A DNA stretch of 64,000 nucleotides from an uncultured Porphyromonadaceae bacterium (GTDB lineage Bacteria > Bacteroidota > Bacteroidia > Bacteroidales > Muribaculaceae). The stretch is taken from the NCBI GenBank assembly GCA_902491625.1, contig CABUIO010000004.1, positions 62,001 to 126,000 on the forward strand. Reading direction: 5' to 3'. The first letter of the stretch is position 1; every line of letters starts with the position of its first letter. The position numbers and the translations under genes are program-made. The notes below the pieces were generated by a model, which did no database searches, was not told the origin of the DNA, and saw only the letters and a list, made by a program, of their open reading frames with translations. This document shows, one piece after another, positions 1 to 11,337 of the stretch.

Positions 1-373
1 AGTATGTGGGAATGCCGAGTTCGTCGGAAGCCCTCTGCGCGAGTTTGCGGGCAAGTGCGGCACACTCTTCGAGTGTAATGCCGCTCACGGGAATCAGCGG
101 ACACACGTCTGTGGCGCCCATGCGCGGATGCGCGCCGTGGTGCTTGTGCATGTCGATTAGTTCCGCGGCCTTTTTCATGGCGCGCATGGCAGCTTCCATG
201 ACAGGCTCCGGTTCGCCGACGAACGTAACGACAGTGCGGTTCGTGGCTTCTCCCGGATCGACGTCAAGGAGTTTGACGTCGCCGGATTTTTCAATTTCCG
301 CCGTGATGGCGTCAATCACGGCTTTGTCGCGTCCCTCGGAAAAGTTGGGGACGCATTCTATGATCTGTTTCAT
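1..373 (-). CDS. ftcD: Glutamate formimidoyltransferase, N-terminal part (cut by window edge)
   Basis: The minus strand from the ATG at 371-373 reads 124 residues without a stop and leaves the window at base 1. It begins MKQIIECVPNFSEGRD, typical of formimidoyltransferase N-terminal domains, and has HGAHPRMGATDVCP at about residues 79-92. The His at residue 82 corresponds to the known catalytic His82 of this family. The enzyme moves the formimino group of N-formimino-glutamate to tetrahydrofolate, the last step of histidine breakdown. It starts 14 bases after the stop of the urocanate hydratase gene, so the two are surely one transcript. Whether a cyclodeaminase domain follows cannot be seen. 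Confidence 0.93.
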   Translation of the reverse strand, partial: MKQIIECVPNFSEGRDKAVIDAITAEIEKSGDVKLLDVDPGEATNRTVVTFVGEPEPVMEAAMRAMKKAAELIDMHKHHGAHPRMGATDVCPLIPVSGITLEECAALARKLAQRASDELGIPTY

Positions 374-387
374 AATACGATTTAAGG

Positions 388-2373
<1,986 letters not shown>

Positions 2374-2445
2374 GGTGTATATGTCATATATTGTAGTGGT
2401 CCGGCGGAGGGGTGTCACTCCCTCCGTCGGTAAATATGTCAGAAA

Positions 2446-4599
2446 TTATTTTCTGTGGCGGTTGACGCGGATTTTGTATTGGTCGCTGTCAGGCTGCAGG
2501 TATGTGTCAAGGAAGTTGAAGAAGACGCGTTGCCAGAGGATGGCGTTCTGTGGCTTCAGAATCCAGTGGTTCTCGTCGGGGAAGACAAGCATCTCGGCTT
2601 CCAGTCCGTGCATCTTTGCGGCGTTGAACGCCATCATGCCTTGTGAGGCAAGGATGCGGTAGTCAAGTTCGCCGACTGTCACGAGGATAGGAGCTGTCCA
2701 GTCGTTGACGAAATGATGGGGAGAGTTGGCGAAGGTGCGCTGTGCCGCGTCGTTGTTGACTTCCCAGGGTGCGCCGCCCATGTCGTAGTCGGCAAACCAC
2801 ATTTCTTCGGTTTCAAGATACTGGGCTTCCATGTTGAATATGCCGGCGTGAGCCACGAGAGCGGCAAAGCGGTTCTGATGATGTCCTGCGAGCCAATATA
2901 CGGAGAATCCGCCGTAGCTTGCGCCGATAGCGCCGATATGATCCTTGTCTATGTATGATTCTTTGCTAAGCTCATCTACGGCGGAGAAATAGTCCTGCAT
3001 GTTCTGGCCGCCGTAGTCTTTGGATATCTGATGGTTCCACTCGGTACCGAAACCTGGGAGGCCGCGACGGTTGGGGCATATCACTATGTAGCCGTTGGCT
3101 GCCATGATCTGCATGTTCCAGCGATAGCTCCAGAACTGGCTGACGGCCTGTTGCGGACCACCTTGACAGTATAGAAGTGCGGGATATTTCTTGTTGGGGT
3201 CGAAATTCGGCGGGAATACAACCCATGTAGTCATCTCCTTGCCGTCGGTTGTGGGCACGAGACGTTTCTCGACCTTTGCGATGTCGAGCTGTGAGAAAAT
3301 GTCGGCGTTGATGTCTGTTATGTCGAGAGTCTTGCCCTTGGAGTCTGTGATACAGATTTCGTTGGGACGGCTCATGGAGTGGCGCAAGGCGAGGACTTTC
3401 CCTTTGGCGAGCGACTGCACGCCGACATAGTCCCACAGACCTTCTGCCACAATCTCGAATTTTGGATTCTTGAGGCTGACTTTGAAGATCGGCTGTGTGC
3501 CCTGATATGCTGCGTTGAGATAGATGGTCTTGCTGTCGGGTGACCATGAAAGCTGTTCGGCGCTGTAATCCCATCCAGCTTCTGCCGTGAGATTGCGGAT
3601 TTCGCCGGTGGCAAGATCCATCACAAGGACACGTTTCTGGTCGCTCTCATATTTGGCTGTGGCCATGCTGAGCCATGCGAGATATTTGCCGTCAGGAGAG
3701 ACCACAGGGTCAGTATCGTATCCTTCGCCTGTCGAAGCGGTGAGGTTCTTCGTGTCTCCTGATTCAATATCGTAGAGATAGAGATTTGAGTCTGTCGAGA
3801 AAGCGTAGGCGATGCCCTCTTTTTTGCGGCATGTATAGATGAGCTTCTTGCCGTCGGCTGTCCATGCGAACGATTCTGCGCCGCCGAAAGGCTTCATAGG
3901 CGACTCGTAAGGTTCGTTGAGCAGCACGTCGCGTGCGTTGCTGAGGGTTTTGCCGTCAAATTCGGCCACGAAAGGATGAGGAATAGTCGTCACCCATTCG
4001 TCCCAGTGCTTGTACATCAGGTCGTCCACGAGACGTCCTGTCGTTTTGGGAAGATCCTTGAAAAGCTGTTTGTTCTTATTGAAGCATTCGATCTGTGTGG
4101 CATAAATAATCTTTGTGCCGTCGGGAGAGAATTTGAAACAGTCGACGCCGGATTCAACGTCAGAGATCTGGTGCTGATTTGTGCCGTCGGCGTTCATCAG
4201 GAAAATCTGAGGCTTACCGTTTTCCCTTTTTCCGAGATAGGCGATTGTTTTGCCGCCGTCAATCCAGCAGATATTGCCCTCCGATCCGGGAGTGCGGGTG
4301 AGTCGGGTCATTTTTTTACCATCGGGCGTGATGGTGTAGATTTCCGAATTGCCTTTGTTCTCCTGAATGTCTTCATAGGTTAGTGTAAAGGCGATCAGGG
4401 AGCCGTCGGGAGAGGCGACAGCTTCATTGATGCGTCCGAGAGCTTCAAGGATTTCAGGCGTAAGTTTGCCGTCGTTAACTGTAATCGAGGGTTTCTCGAT
4501 GATCTTTTCAGCCGATGCGTCGTCGGCTGCGTTCGCAGATGCGCATAGTAGCGACGATGCAGCGAGGAAGGTGCCCATGGCGAATAAGGTATTTGTCAT
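2446..4599 (-). CDS. Secreted S9 family peptidase (DPP5-like prolyl oligopeptidase)
   Basis: The protein has 717 residues. A signal peptide (residues 1-24, ending ASANA) is followed by a TolB/WD40-like beta-propeller with repeated SPDGK-type blades (about 60-440), then an alpha/beta-hydrolase domain. The catalytic triad can be read as Ser561 in GASYGG, Asp646 in GELDYR and His678 in DENHW. Such enzymes release dipeptides or short peptides from peptide N-termini in the periplasm. Similarity in layout suggests the DPP5 group of Porphyromonas, but the exact specificity is inference. It has its own promoter (4663-4693) and lies in the same direction as, but apart from, hutU. Confidence 0.9.
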   Translation of the reverse strand: MTNTLFAMGTFLAASSLLCASANAADDASAEKIIEKPSITVNDGKLTPEILEALGRINEAVASPDGSLIAFTLTYEDIQENKGNSEIYTITPDGKKMTRLTRTPGSEGNICWIDGGKTIAYLGKRENGKPQIFLMNADGTNQHQISDVESGVDCFKFSPDGTKIIYATQIECFNKNKQLFKDLPKTTGRLVDDLMYKHWDEWVTTIPHPFVAEFDGKTLSNARDVLLNEPYESPMKPFGGAESFAWTADGKKLIYTCRKKEGIAYAFSTDSNLYLYDIESGDTKNLTASTGEGYDTDPVVSPDGKYLAWLSMATAKYESDQKRVLVMDLATGEIRNLTAEAGWDYSAEQLSWSPDSKTIYLNAAYQGTQPIFKVSLKNPKFEIVAEGLWDYVGVQSLAKGKVLALRHSMSRPNEICITDSKGKTLDITDINADIFSQLDIAKVEKRLVPTTDGKEMTTWVVFPPNFDPNKKYPALLYCQGGPQQAVSQFWSYRWNMQIMAANGYIVICPNRRGLPGFGTEWNHQISKDYGGQNMQDYFSAVDELSKESYIDKDHIGAIGASYGGFSVYWLAGHHQNRFAALVAHAGIFNMEAQYLETEEMWFADYDMGGAPWEVNNDAAQRTFANSPHHFVNDWTAPILVTVGELDYRILASQGMMAFNAAKMHGLEAEMLVFPDENHWILKPQNAILWQRVFFNFLDTYLQPDSDQYKIRVNRHRK

Positions 4600-4662
4600 A
4601 TTTCACAGGTATGGATTATTGACTTGCAGTATAGACTGATTAAGAGTCGGTCTATTATGTCG

Positions 4663-4693
4663 CAAAGTTAGTAAAAAATAAATGCAGGACAAA
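4663..4693 (-). promoter_or_regulatory. Bacteroidetes-type promoter of the S9 peptidase gene
   Basis: On the minus strand a TAACTTTG -7 box occupies 4670-4663. A TTTG element lies 19 bases upstream (4693-4690). The start codon is about 64 bases downstream. The promoter is just past the stop codon of the NlpC/P60 gene. Confidence 0.7.
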
Positions 4694-4700
4694 GAAAAAA

Positions 4701-5237
4701 CTATCTCTTCACGCGTCCTCCGAAGATGTATGTGCGGGTGTAATAAGGCGTGTAGAGACTGTTGATTACCACTCCTTTACTGCTTGAGGCGTGAATGAAT
4801 TCCTCAGCGGTGAGCATCATGCCGACGTGGGAAATACGTTTCGGGTCGCGTCCGGTAGCGAAAAACACGAGGTCGCCGGGACGCAGATCCTCTTTTTTGA
4901 CCTCGTCACATACCTCTGCCTGCTTTGCCGAATTGCGGGGAAGTGGTTTACCCAGGATGTCCATATAGAGACGAAGCATCATTCCGCTGCAGTCCGTGCC
5001 TTCACCTTTCACGTCGGCGGCATATCTGTAGGGAGTGCCGAGCCAGGTGAGGGATTCCTCGATCAGAGCCCTCTGCTCTTTGTCGAGTTTGCAGGGATTG
5101 TTGTCAAGATAGTCGGCTTTGTTGACACGGACGACCGCCGGTTTATAGACCACCGGCTTGGCTGTCTTCCGTGAGGAACAGGATGCAATGACCAGCATAA
5201 GAAGAGTTGCGGTCAAAAACAGGAGAGTCCTTCGCAT
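4701..5237 (-). CDS. NlpC/P60 (C40) cell-wall hydrolase lipoprotein
   Basis: The protein has 178 residues with a lipoprotein signal whose lipobox ends in Cys20 (LVIASC). The C40 papain-like domain covers about residues 55-175: catalytic Cys83 in TDCSG, His137 in SHVG and a third polar residue at His149. Such enzymes cut peptide stems of peptidoglycan (typically between D-Glu and diamino acid), here probably from the inner face of the outer membrane. The ATG overlaps the kdsB stop as TAATG, so translation is likely coupled. It is the last gene of the 4.7-11.3 kb operon. Confidence 0.9.
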   Translation of the reverse strand: MRRTLLFLTATLLMLVIASCSSRKTAKPVVYKPAVVRVNKADYLDNNPCKLDKEQRALIEESLTWLGTPYRYAADVKGEGTDCSGMMLRLYMDILGKPLPRNSAKQAEVCDEVKKEDLRPGDLVFFATGRDPKRISHVGMMLTAEEFIHASSSKGVVINSLYTPYYTRTYIFGGRVKR

Positions 5238-6016
5238 TATCCAAAGAGTTCTATGTGGTTTTCAAGATATTTTTCAGCCTGATGAAGGTCTTCGGGTGTG
5301 TCTATGCCTATGGTGTCGAAGGGAGTGACGGCGACACCGATGCTGTAGCCGGCCTGAAGCCAGCGCAGCTGTTCGAGTGACTCTGCTTTTTCAAGTGGGG
5401 ATTGCGGCAGACGTGTGATTTCTGTAAGCACTTCCCGTCGATAGGCGTACATGCCGATGTGGGTGAGATAATTGTGAAGCTTCGGCCATTCCTCTTTAGG
5501 CTGACTTCGAAGATAAGGGATGACGGAGCGGGAGAAATATAGTGCTTTCCCGCCGTCACTGACTACGACTTTAACAAGATTGGGATCCTCCAGCGCTTCA
5601 TATCCGGCGGCAGGGTCGAAACGCTTGGCAAGTGTGGCGATCTGAGTCTCCGGATTGTCAAAACATCCGACCAGCGCTTCAATCTGTTCCGGACGGATAA
5701 ACGGTTCGTCGCCTTGCACGTTTATGATTATTTTAGCCTTGGAGCCGAGTATCGAGGCTGCCTCTTCGATGCGGTCTGTACCGCTGCGATGGTGGGTGCC
5801 GGTCATCACGACGCGAATTCCTTTGCTGTCAAGAGCCTCCGCTATTCGATTGTCGTCTGTTGCGACAGCGCATTGGATTCCGGATTTTTCTACCTGACGC
5901 ACTACTCGCTCAATCATGAATTTCCCGCCAAGTTCAGCAAGAGGTTTGCCGGGGAAACGTGTCGAAGCGTAGCGAGCCGGAATAATGGCAATGCATTCTG
6001 ATATATCAGTTTTCAT
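5237..6016 (-). CDS. kdsB: 3-deoxy-manno-octulosonate cytidylyltransferase (CMP-Kdo synthetase)
   Basis: The product has 259 residues, the normal KdsB length. The nucleotide-binding start AIIPARYASTRFPGKPL is intact, as are NVQGDEPF and the HRSGTDRI loop. KdsB activates Kdo with CTP for attachment to lipid A in the cytoplasm. I chose the ATG at 6014-6016 (MKTDISECIAII), which overlaps the end of the upstream membrane-protein gene by 11 bases; a longer reading from 6073 adds a Lys/Thr-rich stretch foreign to the family. Its place between a flippase-like gene and NlpC/P60 fits an envelope-assembly operon. Confidence 0.95.
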   Translation of the reverse strand: MKTDISECIAIIPARYASTRFPGKPLAELGGKFMIERVVRQVEKSGIQCAVATDDNRIAEALDSKGIRVVMTGTHHRSGTDRIEEAASILGSKAKIIINVQGDEPFIRPEQIEALVGCFDNPETQIATLAKRFDPAAGYEALEDPNLVKVVVSDGGKALYFSRSVIPYLRSQPKEEWPKLHNYLTHIGMYAYRREVLTEITRLPQSPLEKAESLEQLRWLQAGYSIGVAVTPFDTIGIDTPEDLHQAEKYLENHIELFG

Positions 6017-7115
6017 CTTTATCTTTTGTTTTGTCTTTGTTATTGTTTTTGCGCAGCCGTGCCACGGAATCACGCAGCCATTTGGGAACTAATATGGCGC
6101 CGATTATAAGATAGACATAGTAGGAGATCACTCGCCAGAAAACCGCCATAACAAGAGCGAGTCCGGCGGTAGGGATTAGGCTTCCGTAATATTCTGCGAA
6201 GAGCCATTCGCTGATGCCGCTTCCTCCGGGCGTAGGGCTGGCCATAAGTACGACCCAGACAACAAACTGCCGGGCAAGTATCAGCCATTGCTGTGGATCC
6301 GCCTGCGGCACAAACGCCACAAACAGAGCGTTTACAACAAGATAGCGGGAAGTCCATGTCAGCGCTGTTCCTCCGAAGGTCTCTACCCAGAACCGAAATG
6401 GCTTGGTGCGCAGCGATTTTCCGGTGGCGATCATATTGTTCCCCAAATTCTGAACGGAAGGCTGCCATTTCCTGAGCCAGCGGAGAGAAAAGATTTTCAC
6501 AAGCGCATCGGAGATATATTTCGGTTTCACTATGATTCCCATGAAGAGGATAAAAGTCCAGACCGCAATTATGGCATAGACACACCAGAACGTAAGCTGC
6601 AAGCCGAATTTGAAAGCATTGGAGTCTCCTCCGCCGAAAAGTTCCCCTGCGGGAGTCAGCAGGACTACCAGAGGACAGGAAACGACGAAAAAAAGCTCGT
6701 CGAGAAATAAAGTGGTAAGCATGAGGGTTGTGGCGCGTCCGAATTCTATTCCTTCCGAATTCATGAAGACCATGCCCATGGAACTGCCTCCGACAGCCGA
6801 TGGTGTGATACATGAGGTGAACTCGCAGAGAAAATTGACTTTCATCGATTGTTTCCAGCTGAGGTCTCTGTCGGTCAATGCTCTGAAACGCCATATAAGT
6901 CCGAAGTCGCGTCCGAGCATAAAAAGCCACGCCATAACGATGAATAGTATCACATGCGGCGTGAAATGTATTGAATCCCACACTTGACTGAGATCCTGCT
7001 CCTTGGCGTCGCGATAGAACATCCACGTCACAACGCCGACTCCGATAGCCACGGGGAGCAATATCTTCCATGTGGAAAGTTGCTTTTTGTTATATTGGGG
7101 ACTTGTATTGTCCAT
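6006..7115 (-). CDS. Flippase-like integral membrane protein (LPG synthase TM domain, UPF0104/AglD-like)
   Basis: The protein has 369 residues and about eight hydrophobic segments. It has the family marks of the lysylphosphatidylglycerol-synthase transmembrane domain, including FLCEFTSCITPSAVGG (about residues 95-110) and ASPTPGGSGISEWLF near the C-terminus. Family members are thought to move lipid-linked substrates across the inner membrane, but no substrate is known for this group. It lies directly after the GT4 glycosyltransferase gene (4-base gap) and overlaps kdsB. That suggests, by context only, that it handles a glycolipid made by the GT4. The C-terminus is a Lys/Asp-rich tail. Confidence 0.85.
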   Translation of the reverse strand: MDNTSPQYNKKQLSTWKILLPVAIGVGVVTWMFYRDAKEQDLSQVWDSIHFTPHVILFIVMAWLFMLGRDFGLIWRFRALTDRDLSWKQSMKVNFLCEFTSCITPSAVGGSSMGMVFMNSEGIEFGRATTLMLTTLFLDELFFVVSCPLVVLLTPAGELFGGGDSNAFKFGLQLTFWCVYAIIAVWTFILFMGIIVKPKYISDALVKIFSLRWLRKWQPSVQNLGNNMIATGKSLRTKPFRFWVETFGGTALTWTSRYLVVNALFVAFVPQADPQQWLILARQFVVWVVLMASPTPGGSGISEWLFAEYYGSLIPTAGLALVMAVFWRVISYYVYLIIGAILVPKWLRDSVARLRKNNNKDKTKDKDEN

Positions 7116-7119
7116 TGTG

Positions 7120-8301
7120 TCAGCCTTTTCGATAGTCTGTAGTGATTCTGTTGTAGTGTCCGGTGACTTCCTCCATCACATCGTCCCATGAGCGTACAAG
7201 AGAATTTCTGGCGTTTGCTCCGACAGTTGAGGCCTCTTTGCGACAACTGTAAAGCCGCGAAATGATAGCGGAATAAGATTCCGGCGAATTGTCTGCGAGA
7301 AATCCGTTTCTGCCGTCGGAGATTATTTCGGAAGCCGTTGATCCTTTCAGCAGCACTGATGGCGTGGAGAATGCAGCCGCCTCCCTGACTACGAGAGGCG
7401 CATTGTCATAGAACGAGGGGAAAAGGAACAGATCGGCAGCGGCATAATGTTCGATGAGTCTCTTACGGTCGCTCAGGCATCCATGGATAAAGACTTTTTC
7501 GGAGAGTCCGTTCTTTTCAATAACGCGTCGGAGACTGTCAAGGGCGTATCCGTTTCCGATGAAATCCATTCTGAAATCGACCTTATCCTTGAGCAGAGCG
7601 AGCGCCTCGGCAATAATTCCGATGCCTTTTTCCCAGATATGCTGTCCTACAAAGAGGAGGGCGATCCTTTCGGGCGGAATACCGAGTCTTTCTCTTGCTG
7701 CAAGCTTGAATCCGCTTGGATTGTCACTGGCGATGCCGGCAAGGTCGTTGCCGTTTTCCACTACGGTGACCTTTCCTTTGATGCCGTATTCCCTTACGGT
7801 CTCCTCCACGCGGGCCTGAGGAATCCATATTTCGTCGCAGGCAGCAAAAAATGACCTTATCCTCGACATTATGATTTTGGTCATCCACGGACAATGGCGG
7901 AATGAGTGCTCAAGATCTGTGCGGTATTTGCTGTGGAAAGTGCCTATAAGAGGCACTTTGTGTTTTCTCGCGGCATAGACGGCGAGACGTCCTGCCGAGA
8001 AAGGGGAGTGGCTGTGGGCGAGCAACAGTCTATGGTTCCGCAGACTGCGCCAGATTCTGAAGTCAAGTTTCGGATAGCCGTAGCGGTAGGGATGGCGGTT
8101 CCAGATCGGCAGGGAAAAATAACGTAGTTGCGGATATGTCGTGGCATACTTTTCCGGGTTGTGCGGTGTGACAAGGAGAGTATGTCGGCCTGACTTCTCA
8201 AGGTATTCGGCATAGTTGACAACTGTCAGTGTCACCCCGTCAATAATGGGAGGGAAGCTGTCGTTGAACAATCCGTAATATGTAATTTCTCTGTCTTTCA
8301 T
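7120..8301 (-). CDS. Glycosyltransferase family 4
   Basis: The product has 393 residues. The N-terminal Rossmann domain opens with DSFPPIIDGVTLTVVNYAEYL, typical of GT4 enzymes of the SqdX/MgtA kind acting on lipid acceptors. The C-terminal domain carries FVGQHIWEKG and the EX7E-type region around NAPLVVREAAAFSTP. I chose the ATG at 8299-8301, which overlaps the stop of the upstream gene as ATGA; a longer reading starting at 8352 is not supported. The sugar and acceptor are unknown. Together with the following flippase-like gene it may build and move a membrane glycolipid. Confidence 0.85.
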   Translation of the reverse strand: MKDREITYYGLFNDSFPPIIDGVTLTVVNYAEYLEKSGRHTLLVTPHNPEKYATTYPQLRYFSLPIWNRHPYRYGYPKLDFRIWRSLRNHRLLLAHSHSPFSAGRLAVYAARKHKVPLIGTFHSKYRTDLEHSFRHCPWMTKIIMSRIRSFFAACDEIWIPQARVEETVREYGIKGKVTVVENGNDLAGIASDNPSGFKLAARERLGIPPERIALLFVGQHIWEKGIGIIAEALALLKDKVDFRMDFIGNGYALDSLRRVIEKNGLSEKVFIHGCLSDRKRLIEHYAAADLFLFPSFYDNAPLVVREAAAFSTPSVLLKGSTASEIISDGRNGFLADNSPESYSAIISRLYSCRKEASTVGANARNSLVRSWDDVMEEVTGHYNRITTDYRKG

Positions 8302-10784
8302 TGCAGTATGGCCTTTGGCCAGGGGAGAGTGTAATAGAAATCGTTGAGCCACTGATTATAGCCCGATGCATCCGGCGACAGAGGCACGTAGACACTAAGT
8401 CCCGAAAAATGGTTTTTGTCAATCGTGATGGTGCCGAATTTGGGTGTGGAAGCCTTGAATATCACGGCCTTGTCAAGAGCATACCTGAACGCGGAATAGC
8501 TCTTGCCTCTCTGTTCACAATAGCGCTCGAAAACCTGACCTAAATCGTAGAAAGTTACTCGCGATCTGCTGCCTCCGGGCTGCGTGATCGTATGTGCGCC
8601 GTAGCTCTGTAATGAGGCAGTGGAAATGTAGGGATATGAGGGAGCGACGATGTCACGTGCGGCGTAAGCAAGATCGTCGAGGACTGAACAGTCGACGACG
8701 GAAATTGTGAATCCGAGTGAGCCGGAGCTTTTGGCTGCGTAATATTCATATTCCTTTTTGGCTGCAGTTACGACATCAAATTCTTCATTCGCAAGATATG
8801 GTAGAATTATGTCGTAGGGTGCTCCTTCGGACATTATTTCGGTGGGTGAACCTACGATATAGTCGGCTTTGTGTCTTAATGTGTAGCAATCCTCTATTCC
8901 ACCCATCAGGCAGCAGTCGAACCAGATATAATCCATCATTCCGTCAGGGAGCGCTTCTGTAATATCTGCAATATCCATCGAATGACCGAAATCGTCACCG
9001 AAAGCCTTTGCCGGCGCGGTTTTGTTTGTCGCCGGGAGCCATCCGGTCGCGTGTGACCAGAATATGATGCCGTATTTATCAGCCGGAGCAAGCTCAGTCA
9101 TATCCTTAACAACCTGCGACATACGCTTGGGATCGACCGAAGTAAGTTCATCTCCGTATGCTTTTATGAGTCCGATGCGGCTTCCTGCAGTCGGGTCATT
9201 TATAATACGATAGAGTCCGCTATCCATAATTGGAGAGGCAAGATAGACGAAAACTTTGTTTTCATCGAGATCGATGTCGATGCAGCCTTTTTGTATTTCT
9301 GCCAGATCGTAGATGGATGAATCCGAGAGTGAATTGTTGGCAACCATATAGATCAATGTAGTTGACTTACACTTTGCCACAGGCTTGGGTGCATCTTTCT
9401 CTGACGAGTCGCAGGAACTGAATCCGAATGTCAGCAGGATTAAAGCTACGGTTGAGGATTCCTTTATGAATCTATTGTGTTTGCGCGAGTTAAGAAGCCT
9501 GATTACTGCAGGAATAAAGCTTACGACAATCAGAATGGCAAGAGCACAAAGATACAGGACTGTAAGGGATGATAGAATCATTCTGTCGTCTCTTGCAAAC
9601 TTTATCGGGTCATCAGGAGCCTCCGACGACATGAAATCCTCGGGCGCGAGAGCGGCAAGCGAGCTCTTCCAGACGATCTTGCCGTCTCGAAGCATCACGA
9701 CGCCAGGATTGCCTCTCACTACCTCCTTGATCCATGTCTCGTCAGCCAGATAGATTGGAAATTCCGCAAGCGAAAGATCCCGGAACTCTTCGATCTGTTC
9801 TTTTGAGCCGGAAGCAATGGTCGCCATATCTATGTCGTTTTCAGAGCAATAGTTGTATAGCGAATTGATGCGATAGAAACTTGCCGCGCTCACGTCTGCC
9901 AATGAATTGAAGAATATGAGCATCTGGTCTCCTTTCGCCAGAATTACGTCAGAAGTCACATCGCTGTCGTCGTCGGCATCATAGATGGCAACGGCGGAGG
10001 ATTCTTTGCCACTGTTGTTTTCCGGAGTCTGCTCCGGCATTTCGCGACCTACGAATGCCCAGCTGTCGTCCGGTATGGAATCAAGCGGCAAGGTGATTCG
10101 TTCTCCATCCTTCTCGTATATTCCGAACATCTCGACCTCTTCCTGCTCATCATCTGGTACGGCAACATCTTCTGCAAAAGTGTTGCCCACAGGATAAGGT
10201 CTGAAATCTATAAGTGGCTGATAGATATATCCGATCCATCCCACGGCTATGATGAAGGCCACCGTAAGACAGAAAGCGATCCACTGCAGGGCCGGAGTAA
10301 CGAGTGACTTTGCCTTGCGGTTGTAGACAATAAGCCAGCCGACCGGGATACAGATCAGTACATTCTTCCAGAACGTTGCCCAGTTTGAGAGAGTAAGAGC
10401 GTCGCCGAAGCAGCCGCAGTCCGAGACCGGATCCTTTAAGGCTATCCATAATGTCAGCGGGAGCATCACTGCCATGATGAGAGCAGAAATCCATACACTG
10501 AGACGCTTGTAGCATCCGGTGACGACGCAGACTCCCGCCATGAATTCTACCGTGAAGAGAAGAAAGGCGAGAGGCACGCATACGTCGGTGAACTGCCCTA
10601 AATGCAACACGCTGAAATATTCCTGAAGCTTGTAGACAGTGCCCCACGGATCCACCGCCTTAGTGAATCCGGAGAAGATGAATGTCGCGCCCAGCAGGAC
10701 ACGAGCCCCCCACACAAGCACAAGCTTTAAAATAGGGAAGCTGTTCTTCTTATTTTCGTTAGCAGCCGCTTCCTTGCTATTCAT
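8298..10784 (-). CDS. DoxX/MauE membrane protein with thioredoxin-like domain fused to a C11 (clostripain-like) peptidase
   Basis: The product has 828 residues in one open frame. Residues 20-190 form a DoxX/MauE-type membrane region with CGC at 123-125. Residues about 282-395 resemble a periplasmic thioredoxin fold but have no CxxC. A membrane segment follows at 404-430, then a basic stretch (RKHNRF) and a second short hydrophobic run ending LTFGFSSC at Cys458, which looks exactly like a lipoprotein signal. Residues 470-825 are a C11 peptidase with the His578 (FWSHATGW) and Cys624/625 (WFDCCLMGG) dyad. In relatives I know, the DoxX protein and clostripain-like lipoproteins are separate genes, so this is a fusion. 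It overlaps the DUF1599 gene and the GT4 gene. Confidence 0.85.
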   Translation of the reverse strand: MNSKEAAANENKKNSFPILKLVLVWGARVLLGATFIFSGFTKAVDPWGTVYKLQEYFSVLHLGQFTDVCVPLAFLLFTVEFMAGVCVVTGCYKRLSVWISALIMAVMLPLTLWIALKDPVSDCGCFGDALTLSNWATFWKNVLICIPVGWLIVYNRKAKSLVTPALQWIAFCLTVAFIIAVGWIGYIYQPLIDFRPYPVGNTFAEDVAVPDDEQEEVEMFGIYEKDGERITLPLDSIPDDSWAFVGREMPEQTPENNSGKESSAVAIYDADDDSDVTSDVILAKGDQMLIFFNSLADVSAASFYRINSLYNYCSENDIDMATIASGSKEQIEEFRDLSLAEFPIYLADETWIKEVVRGNPGVVMLRDGKIVWKSSLAALAPEDFMSSEAPDDPIKFARDDRMILSSLTVLYLCALAILIVVSFIPAVIRLLNSRKHNRFIKESSTVALILLTFGFSSCDSSEKDAPKPVAKCKSTTLIYMVANNSLSDSSIYDLAEIQKGCIDIDLDENKVFVYLASPIMDSGLYRIINDPTAGSRIGLIKAYGDELTSVDPKRMSQVVKDMTELAPADKYGIIFWSHATGWLPATNKTAPAKAFGDDFGHSMDIADITEALPDGMMDYIWFDCCLMGGIEDCYTLRHKADYIVGSPTEIMSEGAPYDIILPYLANEEFDVVTAAKKEYEYYAAKSSGSLGFTISVVDCSVLDDLAYAARDIVAPSYPYISTASLQSYGAHTITQPGGSRSRVTFYDLGQVFERYCEQRGKSYSAFRYALDKAVIFKASTPKFGTITIDKNHFSGLSVYVPLSPDASGYNQWLNDFYYTLPWPKAILQ

Positions 10785-11337
10785 CTTTTAGTTTTATGAG
10801 TGCGAACACAGAATAGTTGATCATATCCATGTAGTTGTTCTCGACACCCTCGGACACAATCGTCTTCCCTTTGTTGTCTTCTATCTGTTTGGTTCGGTGG
10901 ATTTTGGTCAGTATTATGTCTGTGAAGCTGCTTACCCTCATCTGCCTCCATGCCTCGCCATAGTCATGGTTCTTGTCGAGCATCAGATTCAGTGTGGCGT
11001 CAAAATATTTGTCGTAAAGTTCCAGAACTCGTTCAGGCGCCATGTCGTATCCGGTGCCGGTACCCTCGTGGCACTGTATGAGAGCCATTACACCATAGTT
11101 TATGATCGCTACAAACTCGGATGCTATTTCATCACCGATTCGATTTTCGCCGGTCTCCTCTATTGTCCGGATGCGGTTGGCCTTTATGAAAATTTGGTCG
11201 GTCAGACTGCTCGGGCGCATTATGCGCCATGAGGTGCCGTAATCATGCATCTTCTTCACAAAAATGTCGCGGCATCTGTCTTTCACTTCGACGAACTGGC
11301 TGCGGGTCAGTTCGGGGTTGCTGTTGATCTCAAACAT
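10777..11337 (-). CDS. DUF1599 (nucleotide-modification-associated domain) tandem-repeat protein
   Basis: The product has 186 residues and holds two copies of the same unit: MHDYGTSWRIMR (residues 30-41) and NHDYGEAWRQMR (about 123-134), each followed by a Ser/Thr-D-I/L-I helix and an NY...M/FALI end. This is the DUF1599 family, usually found in Bacteroidetes next to a DoxX gene as here; its biochemical role is not known. I chose the ATG at 11335-11337 (MFEINSNPEL). The stop overlaps the next start by 8 bases. It is the first gene of the operon that runs to the NlpC/P60 gene. From memory, tpiA often follows DoxX in related genomes, and it is absent here. Confidence 0.85.
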   Translation of the reverse strand: MFEINSNPELTRSQFVEVKDRCRDIFVKKMHDYGTSWRIMRPSSLTDQIFIKANRIRTIEETGENRIGDEIASEFVAIINYGVMALIQCHEGTGTGYDMAPERVLELYDKYFDATLNLMLDKNHDYGEAWRQMRVSSFTDIILTKIHRTKQIEDNKGKTIVSEGVENNYMDMINYSVFALIKLKDE

